From the NCBI GenBank assembly GCA_963971225.1, contig OZ020267.1, positions 28,776,298-28,840,297 of the forward strand: a DNA stretch of 64,000 nucleotides. Reading direction: 5' to 3'. How positions within the stretch are numbered: the first letter of the stretch is position 1; the number at the start of each line of letters is the position of its first letter. Source of the DNA: Melieria omissa (lineage: Eukaryota > Arthropoda > Insecta > Diptera > Ulidiidae). The position numbers were made by a program, and so were the translations under genes. This document shows, one piece after another, positions 31,930 to 42,990 of the stretch. The notes under the pieces were generated by a model. That model worked only from the letters and a program-made list of their open reading frames with translations, did no database searches and was not told the DNA's origin.

Positions 31930-33270
31930 ATACAGGGTGGGGTATCATCTTATCGGCAGATGCTATAACTTTTGAAAATGGCGGCAAAACTAAATTTTGC
32001 TTCGACATTATTCATCCATTCATTCATTCATGCATTCAATCATTCATTCAGTCATTCATTCATTCAAAATTCATTCAAAATTCATTTATTCATTCATTCA
32101 CTCATTAATGCATTCATTCCTTCATGCATTCATTTATTCATTTGGTCATTTATTCATTTATTCATTTATTAATTTATTCATTTAATCATTTATCCATTTA
32201 TTCATTTATTCGTTTATTCATTTATTCATTTATTCATTTATTCATTTATTCATTTATTCATTTATTCATTTATTCATTTATTCATTTATTAATTTATTCA
32301 TTTAATCATTTATCCATTTATTCATTTATTCATTTATTCGTTTATTCGTTTATTCATTTATTCATTTATTCATTTATTCATTTATTCATTTATTCATTTA
32401 TTCATTTATTCATTTATTCATTTATTCATTTATTCATTTATTCATTTATTCATTTATTCATTTATTCATTTATTCATTTATTCATTTATTCATTTATTCA
32501 TTTATTCATTTATTCATTTATTCATTTATTCATTTATTCATTTATTCATTTATTCATTTATTCATTTATTCATTTATTCATTTATTCATTTATTCATTTA
32601 TTCATTTATTCATTTATTCATTTATTCATTTATTCATTTATTCATTTATTCATTTATTCATTTATTCATTTATTCATTTATTCATTTATTCATTTATTCA
32701 TTTATTCATTTATTCATTTATTCATTTATTCATTTATTCATTTATTCATTTATTCATTTATTCATTTATTCATTTATTCATTTATTCATTTATTCATTTA
32801 TTCATTTATTCATTTATTCATTTAATCATTTATTCATTTATTCATTTATTCATTTATTCATTTATTCATCTATTCATTTATTCATTGATTCATTTCTTCA
32901 TTTATTCATTTATTCATTTATTCATTTATTCATCTATTCATTTATTCATTCATTCATTTCTTCATTTATTCATTTATTCATTCATTCATTCATTCATTTC
33001 TTCATTCATTTTTTCATTCATTTATTCATTCTTTCATTCATTCTTTCATTCATTATTTCATTCATTCATTAGTGCATTCATTCCTTAATTTATTTATTAA
33101 TTCATTCCTTCATTCATTCATTTATTCATTTATTAATCTATTCATTTATTCATTTATAAATTTATTCATTTATTTATTTATTTATTAACTAACTCATTCC
33201 TTCATTTCTTCATTCATTCCTAAACAAATTAGAACCAAAGAACACTGTGTGACAACTTTTGCGACACCCT
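31930..33270. mobile_element. Putative DNA element filled by an ATTC/octamer array
   Basis: Left end CAGGGTGGGGTATC at 31,932 and right end CGACACCCTG ending at 33,268 form a short (7-8 bp) inverted repeat, each flanked by TA (31,930-31,931; 33,269-33,270). A TA target with CAGGG ends would fit Tc1/mariner. The right flank of the array (TAAACAAATTAGAACCAAAG, then AACACTGTGTGACAAC) recurs at about 37,895-37,930, which supports a dispersed element. The inverted repeat is short, so this is tentative. Confidence 0.4.
32008..33215. repeat. Tetramer/octamer microsatellite-minisatellite, (ATTC)n and (ATTCATTT)n
   Basis: Starts and ends as ATTC tetramers (about 32,008-32,120 and 32,945-33,215). The middle (about 32,130-32,940) is an almost perfect 8-bp unit, ATTCATTT. 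Because 8 is not a multiple of 3, the array is open in all plus frames and reads as an 8-residue peptide repeat (SFIHLFIY). That 233-codon frame is a by-product and not a gene. Confidence 0.97.
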
Positions 33271-33292
33271 GTACATGTCTGAGGCACACTGA

Positions 33293-33420
33293 GGCCTCAA
33301 TATGGGTCCGTTGTGAGGCCACAAATCGTCGGCTGAAAAAACGATTGTCGTATGTGCTACTGAATTCAATGGAACATACGACATTCGTGCTCTACGGCGA
33401 CGAAATTTACCCGTTTGCAA
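33293..33420. repeat. Dispersed ~120-bp segment with short hairpin (copy B)
   Basis: Second copy of the segment at 13,385-13,512. The arms GTCGTATGT and ACATACGAC at 33,347-33,382 are perfectly complementary here. Confidence 0.5.
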
Positions 33421-34259
33421 TGTGTATGCAACAATGCTTTTTTGTTTTGTTCGGTATACTTCATGCTTTCATTTCAAGAGCTGTTTTGTAAATTGCAAAT
33501 TGAAGTATTCACAACTTTACAATACTTTTACAACACTTTACCGCATAGGCTTCCGGTTTCCGACTCTTGCATTATGCATTACTTTGGAATCACCTTATCA
33601 AATTTCCAACTGGGCAGTTGAAGTGCTTTCTGTGTGAGTTTCTTTTTTGTATTTTTATGCGTGCATTTGTTTATATGTTTGCGCACATGGGCACACACAC
33701 ACACATGCAAACATGTGTTGTCATCAAAGTTTTGGCATTGTGCGCTGTTGTGGGTGTGTCGGCGTGTGGTGAGGGGTGCGGCGGGCGTACGCCTGGTGTA
33801 TTAATAAATTGTGGTTAGCTGAATGTTTTACAGATTCCTTTTTATATGGTTGTTTTATTATTGTTGTTGTTGCTTCTGTTGGTTTTATATTATTTACCGC
33901 CCATAATTCATGCCGTAAAAATTATGAAAGTATTCAGTGGCACCGGCGCATTGTTGGCTATTTGCTGAAGATTTGGCGACATTTAGGCAAATTTATTACA
34001 GTTCGAAAGTGATTTAATGTTTTAGCAAATGTTTCAATAAATAACATTGGTTGCTGAATAAAATACGGTGCACAGTTCATTTACATTGAATTGAAATAAA
34101 GCAGCATTTGAAGATAAGACCAAGAAAAACTTGTATGTTATCAATTGGAATAAAGAAAATATGATGTGGTCAGCGTGACTCAGCGGAGAGTGCATTGAAT
34201 ATAGAGGTAGGAGAATGTTGCTTTCGGTATAAATAGTCTAAAAAGATCAAGTCTCTTAC
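33421..34259. other. Single-copy non-coding DNA
   Basis: A (CA)n tract at about 33,691-33,704. A short stretch near 34,150-34,190 (AGCGTGACTCAGCGGAGAG) resembles the head of a tRNA-derived repeat but lacks a B-box. No gene seen. Confidence 0.35.
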
Positions 34260-34379
34260 TTTGGTGAAGCTTATTTCAAGAAGCAAGCAAGAGTCGTTTC
34301 AATTCAAAGACACCTGTAGACAAAGTAAGGTGCGTTTTGAAGAAGAACCAACATCTAACTCTGAAGATAATTTAAGGCA

Positions 34380-35225
34380 GAAAATGCAGATGTGTGAAGC
34401 TTATCAGCAGTTTCATCTCGTTCCATGCAGGAAGCAGTTGGTCAACCCAAAGACATTTTACATATTTTTGATATACTTCGATCTTTGGTCGGCCTTATGA
34501 TGAGCCATTTTCTATGCGAAAATCATATGGAAAATGTGTGAATAGTACACTGTGTTCTGCTGGTGAAGAGGATGTAAAGACGGCAGACCACTTTCTCTAA
34601 GTCTGTTCCGTATACGCCCGTCTTAGCTATGAGACATTTGACGCCCGTGGGTTGAGGAGCACCCACCTCTGTGGTACCATAGGAACTACTCAGAATTTTT
34701 CTGAGGTCGATTGGATTTACAGGGAGCTTCAAGTCGTAAGAGAATGAACGCATACTCTGTCTTAGTGCTGTGCTTGCTGGGCTGTTCCGAAAAACTTCAA
34801 AAAGAACAAAGATCAAAACATGAAGACAATTTAAGATCGGAAAAATAGGTGAACGATCTTATATTTTCCATTATCTCAAACCAATGTTTGCGGTTTCATT
34901 TGTCTTTATACAGGAGGCAGTTGGTCGGCTTAATGACGAGCCATTTTCTATGGGCAAATCAAATGGAAAAGGTGTGAATACTGTACAGCACACTGTGTAT
35001 TGTCAGTGGACGGATGGATGAAACGGACGGATGATATATTTGGCGTTGGTGTGTTGAGGAGCACCCACCTCTGTGGTACCATAGGAACTACTCAGTTTTC
35101 TTCGGAGGTCGATTTGATTAACAAAGAATTTCAAGTCACAGTATAATGATTGCATAATCTGTCTTAGTGCTATGTTTTCTTGGCTGTTCCGACTTAATAA
35201 AAGCAAAGCAAAGTTCAAAATTTGA
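34380..35225 (+). pseudogene. Two tandem relics of a LINE ORF2 3' end
   Basis: Two direct copies (about 34,400-34,830 and 34,890-35,225) share GCAGTTGGTC, GAGCCATTTTCTATG, GTGTGAATA and a long block starting GAGGAGCACCCACCTCTGTG. In the first, the plus strand reads CSAGEEDVKTADHFL, a stop, then VCSVYARLSYETFDARGL: the Cys-containing ..ADHFLC.CPAFAR.R.. block at the end of Jockey/I-type LINE proteins. Stops and frameshifts make both dead. Spacing is about 390 bp. I cannot see the reverse transcriptase. Whether the tandem arrangement arose by duplication or by two insertions is not clear. Confidence 0.6.
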
Positions 35226-35609
35226 AGTTAATTATAATTTAAAGCAGGAAAGCAACTTTTTCTCTTTAGTCCTCACTTTGTCATAACCAGTGCTATACAC
35301 TGACAAACTTATATAGTTTCTTTGGCAATCGGGTCTGAGAACACAGAAATCGCGCTCTGTTTCAAGTGAATATTGCACTATTGGAAGAATAGCTTAAGTC
35401 AACAAAGGACAGTTGAGCTATTGTTGAGTTGGAAGCTTAAAGTAAAGGCGTTAAAATGTATTTCATCCGATTCGAAAAATTATGTCCCTTTAGAATATTA
35501 TTTGCGTTTACTTCTTAGATTAATTCTTTTGAAGCAACAATGCCATGGTTAGAAAAACTTATGTGCACATGGTTTTTAAATTTCAATTTTCGACTTAAGC
35601 TACTTAAGC
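35226..35609. other. Single-copy spacer
   Basis: Nothing recognisable. Confidence 0.4.
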
Positions 35610-36523
35610 TATCAGGTGTACAACTTTGCTGCCGCCGTTTTCCGATAGGTGGCTGTACCGGCTGAGGCTGGTTGAAATACATAGATGGCAATGCCTTTAA
35701 AGTGAGTGTGGACAGTGCCTAACGAATTGTCATCGCCGTTTCAGTGACAGTTGTTCTTGTTTTCATATTATTCATGCTCGAAAATGTCCGTTTATGTGCC
35801 CAATTCTCGCCATTTGCGGGAAGTTTTACTTTTCTGTTACAATTCGAAAAAAAATGCAGCTGAAGCGCATCGAATGCTCTCAGAAACTTACGGTGATGCT
35901 GCTCTGAGTGAAAGAACGTGTCGGGAGTGGTTTCAACGTTTTAAAAATGGTGATTTCGATGTCGAAGACAAACATGGTGGTGGAAGAGAAAAAACCTTCA
36001 AAGATGAACAACTAGAAGCATTGCTTGATGAAGATTCGTGCCAAACCCAAGAAGAGCTTGCCGAATCGTTGGGAGTGAGTCAGCAAGCCATTTCAAAACG
36101 TCTCAAGGCCCTTGGCATGATTCAGAAAGAAGGAAACTGGGTGCCGTACGAGTTGAAACCGAGGGACATCGAGCAAAAGTGGTCAAAAAGTACCTGGAAA
36201 CGCTGAAATGGGAAGTCTTGCCCCACCCGCCGTATTCCCCAGATGTCGCCCCTTCTGACTTCCACCTATTCCGTTCGATGGCACACGGTCTGGCAGATCA
36301 ACATTTTCAATCCTTCGAAGAATTGGAAAAATGGATTGCTTCATGGATAGCGTCAAAAGAGGACTCCTTTTTTCGAGCCGGGATCCGAAAATTGCCGGAA
36401 AGATGGGAGAAAGTTGTCGCTAGCGACGGACAATACTTTGTATAATACATCTGTAAGCACTTTTTCGCAATAAAGCTTTTAATTTTGGAAAAAAACGGCG
36501 GAAGCAAAGTTGTACACCTGATA
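35610..36523 (+). mobile_element. Mariner (mauritiana-type), internally deleted copy of 910 bp
   Basis: The element is 35,612-36,521 with TA on both sides. Ends TCAGGTGTACAACTTTGC at both sides (inverted). It belongs to the same family as 9,693-10,418: the untranslated regions and coding parts are almost the same, in opposite orientation. The internal deletion is smaller at the 5' side, so this copy keeps both helix-turn-helix regions. Confidence 0.93.
35784..36445 (+). pseudogene. Mariner transposase pseudogene (central catalytic part deleted)
   Basis: From ATG 35,784 the frame runs 140 codons to 36,206: MSVYVPNSRHLREV, ERTCREWFQRFKNGDFDV, DEDSCQTQEELAESLGV, SQQAISKRLKALG and WVPYELKPRDIE. 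These are both N-terminal DNA-binding helix-turn-helix regions and the WVPHEL-type linker. Near 36,175 a deletion of roughly 115 codons removes the first two catalytic aspartates and shifts the frame. The C-terminal part continues in another frame to 36,445 with YSPDVAPSDFHLF (third aspartate) and PERWEKVVASDGQYF. The protein would bind ends but not cut. Such truncated products can interfere with transposition in other mariner systems (family knowledge), which is only a possibility here. Confidence 0.9.
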
Positions 36524-36544
36524 CATATATACATATATATATCT

Positions 36545-37280
36545 GGGGGAACAACTGAAATTTGAACAATTATTTAAAAAGATTAGAATCGCTTTTGACC
36601 ATTTAGTACTCTATTCATGTTAAAACATCACAATTTTTCTTTAAAAAATCAGTTTGTCTCATTTTGCCGAAGTATTAACCCTCCGATGCCCAAAAAGGTC
36701 CATAGGGACCTATGTCGTTTTTAAAAGCAATTATTTTGTATTGTATACGTTTTTGCCTATCTGTCTGTAGTAAAAAATACATATATGTTTACTAGAAAAT
36801 ATACACGAAGCTTAGCCTTTTGGCTTTCTAAACACATCTACACACATTATGCAACACTACATTACATAATTACACGCCCTATAGGCAATATTACAAAAGA
36901 GGTCCCTGGTGACCTTGTTGGGCTTTGGCCTTTTAAAAATTTGTTTCTCATCGGAGGAAGAATTTGCCGGAGGCGCTGATGTTTCTGTATGACAGCACTC
37001 AGCCACATGTTGCGAAAGTAGTCAAATAAATGTTTAAGTCTTTACCAATTCACCGCTTCTTCCAACTACCACTTCTACCTATCGATGACTCATGGTCTGA
37101 CCGAATAGCACTTCACTTCTTACAAAGAAGCCAAAACTTTTGTCAATTCTTTTATCACCTCAAGACAAAGAACTTTTTCAACAAAGTGTGTAAAAAATTC
37201 ATAGCTGATGTTGACCACAAAATTAAATAAAACCCAATTTGTCTGAATAAAGCTTACAAGTTGCAGACAATTGTTCAAAC
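36545..37280 (+). mobile_element. Degenerate mariner relic interrupted by a piggyBac-like MITE
   Basis: After about 36,960 the plus strand reads FLYDSTQPHVAKVVK (compare the HDNARPHVAK block) and then, in shifting frames, HFTSYKEAKTFVNSF, the C-terminal part of a mariner transposase. The segment ends near 37,280. A second relic of the same family is at 43,490-43,860: both share TTCATGTTAAAAC upstream and CTGAATAAA downstream. The region between, 36,676-36,960, is described separately as a MITE. Confidence 0.55.
36676..36960. mobile_element. piggyBac-like MITE (~280 bp)
   Basis: The left end is TTAA + CCCTCCGATGCCC (36,676-36,692), then AAGGTCCATAGGGACC. The right end in reverse complement is CCTCCGATGAG, followed further in by AAGGTCACCAGGGACC. 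So two blocks match in the same order in both ends. A TTAA is present on the left but has decayed on the right. The pattern resembles piggyBac-like ends. Confidence 0.5.
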
Positions 37281-37490
37281 TTTTTACTATCCCCAATATG
37301 TTTAATTGTATAATCCTACTACAACACTAAAGCTTAGCTATCGTAACTGTTTGTTTTGTGCACACGAACTCGTAAACGGATAAAAGAGAAATACATACAG
37401 GGTTGTGATAATTCCGACTGGCAAGTTGGAAGCTCTTTCATAGTTAATGATTTTTTTTGTTTAGTTTAGTAGTTTAGTGATGACTGATGT
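37281..37490. other. Single-copy spacer
   Basis: Nothing recognisable apart from TACAGGGTTGTGATAATTCC at 37,396, which weakly recalls the TACAGGGTG end at 31,930. Confidence 0.3.
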
Positions 37491-37580
37491 CGGAATGCTG
37501 TGATGATGATGATGGTGGTTACGAAGATGAAGATGATAATAATGATGATGATGATGACGATGATGACAATGACAATGATA

Positions 37581-37636
<56 letters not shown>

Positions 37637-37727
37637 AATGATGATGATGGTTATGAAGATGATGATGATAATAATGATGTTGGTGATGATTATGATGATA
37701 AGGATGATGATGATGATGATTATGTGA
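37491..37727. repeat. (GAT)n trinucleotide tract
   Basis: Mostly GATGAT with AAT, GAC, GGT and GAA variants, about 230 bp. The Asp-rich, Met-rich and His-rich open frames that cross it are by-products. Confidence 0.97.
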
Positions 37728-37800
37728 GAGTGGAAAGGAAGGCGAAATCTTGCATATCACTCAGTAGATTTGTACCATTACACAGAATGGCGCAAAGTTG

Positions 37801-37949
37801 TAAATCATTCGTATTCATTCATTCACCCAGTGTTCTTTGGCTCTAGTTTGTTTATGAATGAATAAATGAATAGGAAGGATTTATTCATTTATTCATAAAC
37901 AAATTAGAACCAAAGAACACTCTGTGAATGGATGAATACGAATGATTTA
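37801..37949. repeat. Near-palindrome with ~70-bp arms
   Basis: The left arm (37,801-37,872) and right arm (37,880-37,949) pair with few mismatches around a ~7-bp spacer. Arms contain AATCATTCGTATTCAT, GTGTTCTTTGG and GTTTATGAATGAATAAATGA. The right arm shares TAAACAAATTAGAACC and the following AAAGAACAC with the edge of the octamer array at 33,222. Confidence 0.9.
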
Positions 37950-40139
37950 TATATTTATCCATATATTCATTTTGCACCAGGTGACAACTTTTGAGGCCAA
38001 TCCATACTACTTTTTTTGAGGATCCTAAAGGGAAATCCTCTAGCTTCCTTCCTCCTACTTCCTGCAGACAAAGTGTTGTTTTGTATACACATCCTTGAGA
38101 CATCTATCATTCGTATGTTTGCCATATTTTGACCACATTGTGTATTGTGTCTTGTAATTGCTCTAATCATGAGACGCAGCTCTTTCCTAACTGAGTAATT
38201 CAGACAGTAGGGCCCAAAATTTAGCATAGTGAGCTTGAATGCCCCCTACACTATTTGCAACTCAACTACAACTATGAAAACGGTTTCACTTTTACTATTC
38301 ACCAACCAATTTAAATAAATCAATAATTATCGACAACTATTTCCTTAAATGTCAATTTCGATTTCATTTATTTTCGGCCACCAATTGCCGAATTCAATTG
38401 CCAAATAATCAAGTTATGTAACAAAAATGTTAAACGATTTTTGCCATTTGCGGCAACTGCACTGCACTGCAAGCAAAGAAAATAAATTTAAAACTGTTTG
38501 ACTGCGCTGCATTCCAAAGCCAAAATATGCATCACGACTGTTTGTGGATTTCTTTATAATTTTTTGCCACATTCAAACACAGTCGAATCGTTGCGCGTAT
38601 TGGCGACAAATCGAATACGACGATGCCACCGATTTGTGCTGCAATCAGTTTGTCCAGCAATGCGTGGCGTCAGTTGGTCGGCGCGTTCACTTTTCGCAGC
38701 AATTGAGGTATTTTTAATGTGATTGACAGCGCACGGACAGCAACGACTAATTTTGTTATACGTGCCGCGTCGCACGACAGGTGGTGGCTCTGCGTGCGAC
38801 CAATGGTGCGTCTGGAAATGGCGCGCAATGGCGGTGGCAACAAAAGGAACAGCGGCAACATGCATATTGCATGCGGCACAAGATGTCAGAGAAGTCGAAG
38901 CAGACCGAATGAAAATGTGTGGAAAAAAGCACATCACATAGGACTGCTGCTACTGTTTTGACAAGGCGCCGGCAGAGTCAATGCGAGCCGTGAAAGGTGA
39001 GCCGATGACAGCTGCAGGTGATGTCAGTTGTTGCCATGTCGTTGCGGTTGTTGGCTTACTTGACTTGTTTGGCTCGGTTTACATTCATGCAATTCAAATC
39101 AAATCAAATCGATACTACTAAGCATTTATTTTTATTATAAGTTTTGATTTTTTTTGATTTTTTTTTAGCATGTTTTTATATTTTTTACTAGTGCTTGCTG
39201 CTGCTTCGGTGCGCGTCTTCTGCTCAGTGGGCAGGCAAGAAATCGAAATTGGCTTCTTGACGTTGGTTGGAAATTGGAAATTAAATTGAAGTGGGAGCAG
39301 ACTCACTTGAAAATGGCGGCTGTCAGCAAGTCGAATAGAGCTATTTGTTGTTGTAGAAAAGCTATAAGTGGTGCTGGTGCTGCTTCTGCTGTTTGACCGC
39401 AATCTTTGACGCAAAAGCATTTGACAATATCAGACAGCAACGCGCAATCGCCTTGAAAATATCAAATAACCGCAATGTCATTTGATGCGCTGCGTTGTAG
39501 TCAGCAAATTCAGATGTAAGCGTAGCTGAATGACAGCCAAGAAAAAGGGAAAGCGACCAGTATGTCGCATGCCAACGGCATTCGATGCCAAAAATGCTGG
39601 GCCACATTGATGCGATTTCAATATTACGCTGCATATTGGCTGTATTGATCTTTCTGTCAATAACAACAACAACATCACATATCAAAAACAAACAATTACA
39701 GCAGCCATAACAATAACAATAACAGCAACATTGCGCCCAATGAATACCAGTAGCAATGGTAACAACAACAGCAACAGTAACATAAAAATGAATGAAAGCA
39801 ACAAAATCGTTGCCAGCTTAGAAGGAAATTGTTGTAAGCGAACGCGCGCTGTTGCATGACAGCACAATTGGTTGTTTTTGTTGTTTGCATTTTGCATTGT
39901 TGTGTGTGTTGTTGATACTACCGTTGTTGTTGTTGTTGTTTCTGTTGCAACAGTCACAGCACATGCCGCTGTCGCATAGCTGCAGCAGCAATGCAGTCAT
40001 ATTCAGTGTTCAGTGCTGCCATAACATGTTGCAGTGTGCCTCAAACTTTGGCTACATGGAACTGTTGTATATTGTTGTAAGGTTAGTATTGTTGTATTGT
40101 GAGTTTTGTTGAATTTGCTTGGATTGTTGTCAATTATAA
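37950..40139. other. Single-copy non-coding DNA, GC-richer in part
   Basis: The GC-richer block 38,470-39,100 has several overlapping open frames with no recognisable domain. CAA/TTG-type trinucleotide runs lie at about 39,660-39,780 and 39,926-39,945. No exon can be supported. Confidence 0.35.
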
Positions 40140-41020
40140 AAATATTATGGTATTTTGCTTCTTCTTCTTTTTTGAATATTTTATATGAAAAATTGAAGAA
40201 CTTAATTTTATTTATGATTTTTTTTTTTAATTTTATATTATTTAATAATTGATTTTTGTAGTTTTGGAATTCAAAACATTTCTGAAACATTTAAAAACAA
40301 TTCAAAACAAATAAATAAAAAGTGGAAAAACTGAACTTTTTGAATTTTGTCGCATTAACATATATTTTCATTAAAAATTATATTGGAACTTTTCTTTTTT
40401 AATATTTTGCATGAAAAATTAAAGAACGAAATTTTATTTATGATTTTTTTTTATGCCACTGTTCATTTAAATTTTTTAATTATTTAATAATTTCATTGTG
40501 TAGCTTTGGAATTCAAAACAATTCTGAAACAATTCAAAATAATTCAAAATTATTCAAAACGAATAAATAAAATGTGGAAAACCCGGACTTTTTGGAACTT
40601 GTCGCATTATATTTTCATTAAAAATTATTTTGGGACTTTTGTTTTTTAATATTTTGCATGAAGAATTAAAGAATGACATTTTATTTATGATTTTTTTTAT
40701 GCCACTATTAATTTCCATTTTTTTTTTTATTATTTAATAATTTCTTTGTGTAGCTTTGGAATTCAAAACAAATCTAAACATAAAAAAATAATTCAAAATT
40801 ATTCAAAACAAATAAATAAAAAATAAAAAAACTGGACTTTCTGGTATTGTCGCATTATGTTTTCATTTAAAATAATTTTGAAATATTTATTTTTTAATAT
40901 TTTGCATGAAAAATTAAGGAAATAAATTTTATTTCTAAATAATTTTATTCACGTCACTATTCATTGCCATTTTTATGTTATTTATTATTTCATATGACCA
41001 GCTTTGGCCTTCAAAATAAT
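40140..41020. repeat. Satellite-like tandem array, ~245-bp monomer, about 3.5 units
   Basis: The anchor AGCTTTGGAATTCAAAAC recurs near 40,260, 40,503, 40,752 and, altered, 40,990. Units also share TTAATATTTTGCATGAA, TTTATTTATGATTTTTTTT, ATGCCACT and AAAACAAATAAATAAAA. Confidence 0.9.
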
Positions 41021-42206
41021 TCTGTACTATTTAGAGTAAATTTCCTCCACGTTAAATACCTCAAAAGTGCCGAATTCCTTAACAAAATAAACATCTCACC
41101 AAAGCCCTTTCCCACAAGAAGTGTTCCTCATACGCGAAAAGTTTGCGTACCGCTGACCAACAGTTACCAATGCACAACGCGCACAAACCGAAGAATTCAA
41201 TTTGCTGAAATTTCCCCATTTTTGTTGCGCATTTATCATGTTTGTTTGTTTGTTTGTTGGGTTTTTTTTGTTGTGCTTTCATATGGCGGCAACAAATCGC
41301 TGGCTTTGTGTGGCGACAACAGAGACAGAAACGAACGGCCACTGCTGCTTACATGTTGCAGTCGAATGTCTGCTGCAGATAGTGTCAGCAACAGTCGTCG
41401 CCAGCGTCGACGTCAGTGTTGTGGCTGTTGCCGCATTTTTGTTAGGATTTCCAACTGTCGCCGACACTGGCACGCTGACTGACATTGGTTGATGTTTTGA
41501 GTTGAGCGCGCAGCTTCCTATGAATTTTAATATTTGCCAAATTTTATTGTTGCATTTATTTCAATAAAAATACAAATGTATTTTTTTGCACAATATTATT
41601 TATTGTGCATTGTAATCAAGAACAACTGACATTTTTCATATGCACGAAGTATTTTTTCAAGATTTCAAAAATTAATGAATTTTCTGCGAAATTGTATTCA
41701 TCTGAAATTTCACGCTTTTTGAATTGTTGACACAATTTCACATTGAATTTTCTCTGTTGTTGTGTTGTATTCATTTTTGCATTCACCTGTATTCCCTTTT
41801 GGCAGTCGGCTTTTGAGGTTTTTTCAGCTTTTAATTCCATTTTCCCCTTCGGCTCGTTGGGTTTCATTAAGTTAAAAGGTCGCAGCAGCGCTGCGTTGCA
41901 GCTTCTCCAATGCAACGTGCTGCATGAGTTTTAACTTTTATACATACTGACATACATAAATACGAGTATGCATGCGTGCATGCATGTGCAGTTGGGCTGT
42001 CGAGTGCCGCTGCGCCGCGTTGCTCTGCTGGTCAGTGTGCGCCACTCGCCGCCTGTTGAAACTTTGACACTTGAAGGCGCGCAGCTGGCCAACGCTTAAT
42101 GAAGAAGTTTACGCTTGTTGATATGGAAAAATGTTGCATATGCACACGCATACATATGTATGTGCATTTATGTGATATACATATATGTTTATATATAGTA
42201 TATGAA
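41021..42206. other. Single-copy non-coding DNA
   Basis: A GC-richer block includes a 172-codon open frame (40,964-41,482 +) that begins inside the tandem array and has no recognisable domain. I treat it as non-coding. ATACATAC-type simple repeats lie at 42,130-42,200. Confidence 0.35.
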
Positions 42207-42340
42207 CAGAGTGGCGCATACGGAGAAGTTTAAACCCTTTAAATACAGAAATTGCTGGTGCAAAATATGGTTTCAAATGGAAGTGGGCTCAAAAGTTGTA
42301 TGCAAAACCTCTCCGAAATGAAATCTTATGTGTGCCATTG
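42207..42340. mobile_element. hAT-like MITE, ~150-bp family, decayed copy
   Basis: Starts CAGAGTGGCGCATA and ends TGTGTGCCATTG. The interior shares AATTGCTGGTGCAAAATATG with 23,322-23,472 (in inverted orientation). The 8-bp duplication is no longer clear. Confidence 0.6.
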
Positions 42341-42424
42341 TATGGAAATATATACCTAAATATGTGTAGAACATTGTGGTAGAACTCCCAGCGCCATAGT
42401 GGGAATAGCTCCTTTCTTTACTTG

Positions 42425-42990
42425 TATTACTAAAGAAACTTGGAAAACAGAATGCTTGCAAAATATAGAAAGAAAAGTTTTGGAACAGGTCGTTGAAGAC
42501 GTAGACCACTGATCTTCAAGTGCTTAATAACAATATATTAAAATGTGTTCTTACATAATGGATAGCAATGCTAGTACGAAAAAATAAAGGAGGTCCATGA
42601 AGTTTTTTCTAGAGTTTCTACGTTTAGACTTTGGAGCCATTAGAACTCTATCAACAAAGCACTGCCCAATACATATGTAACTATGCATAAAAGACTTAGC
42701 TAATAGAGTGAAGGGTGCAGAAACGATGCCAACCTAATGTGTAATGTGTTGTTGCGGGTGCTTGGACAAGCGAATGCTTACAAACTATAGAAAGAAAAAT
42801 TGTGCAGCAGGTTGTTGAAAGTGTAAACTAGTGATCCGAAAGTGATAAATGACCAAAACATTGAAGTGGGTTCCTAGATCGTAGATCGCGATGCTGGTAT
42901 GAAGGCTTCTGGTGCTTTCACGATTAGACTTTGGAACCATTACAGCTTTATTCACAGAAGACTGTTCAGTACCTGTCACTGCAAACAAGG
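42425..42990. repeat. Diverged tandem duplication, ~330-bp spacing
   Basis: Copies at about 42,440-42,680 and 42,770-42,975 share AATGCTTGCAAAATATAGAA, AGCAGGTTGTTGAAAGTGTA-like and TTAGACTTTGGAACCATTA. Function is unknown. No protein signature is recognisable. Confidence 0.7.

Noticed and set aside
32124..32825. 233-codon open frame with an 8-residue repeat (SFIHLFIY)
   Set aside because: It is the translation of the ATTCATTT octamer array, which is open in all three plus frames. No gene context.
37461..37846. Asp-, Met- and His-rich open frames
   Set aside because: Three frames of the (GAT)n tract.
40964..41482. 172-codon open frame
   Set aside because: Starts inside a tandem array, has no recognisable domain, and opposing frames are also open.
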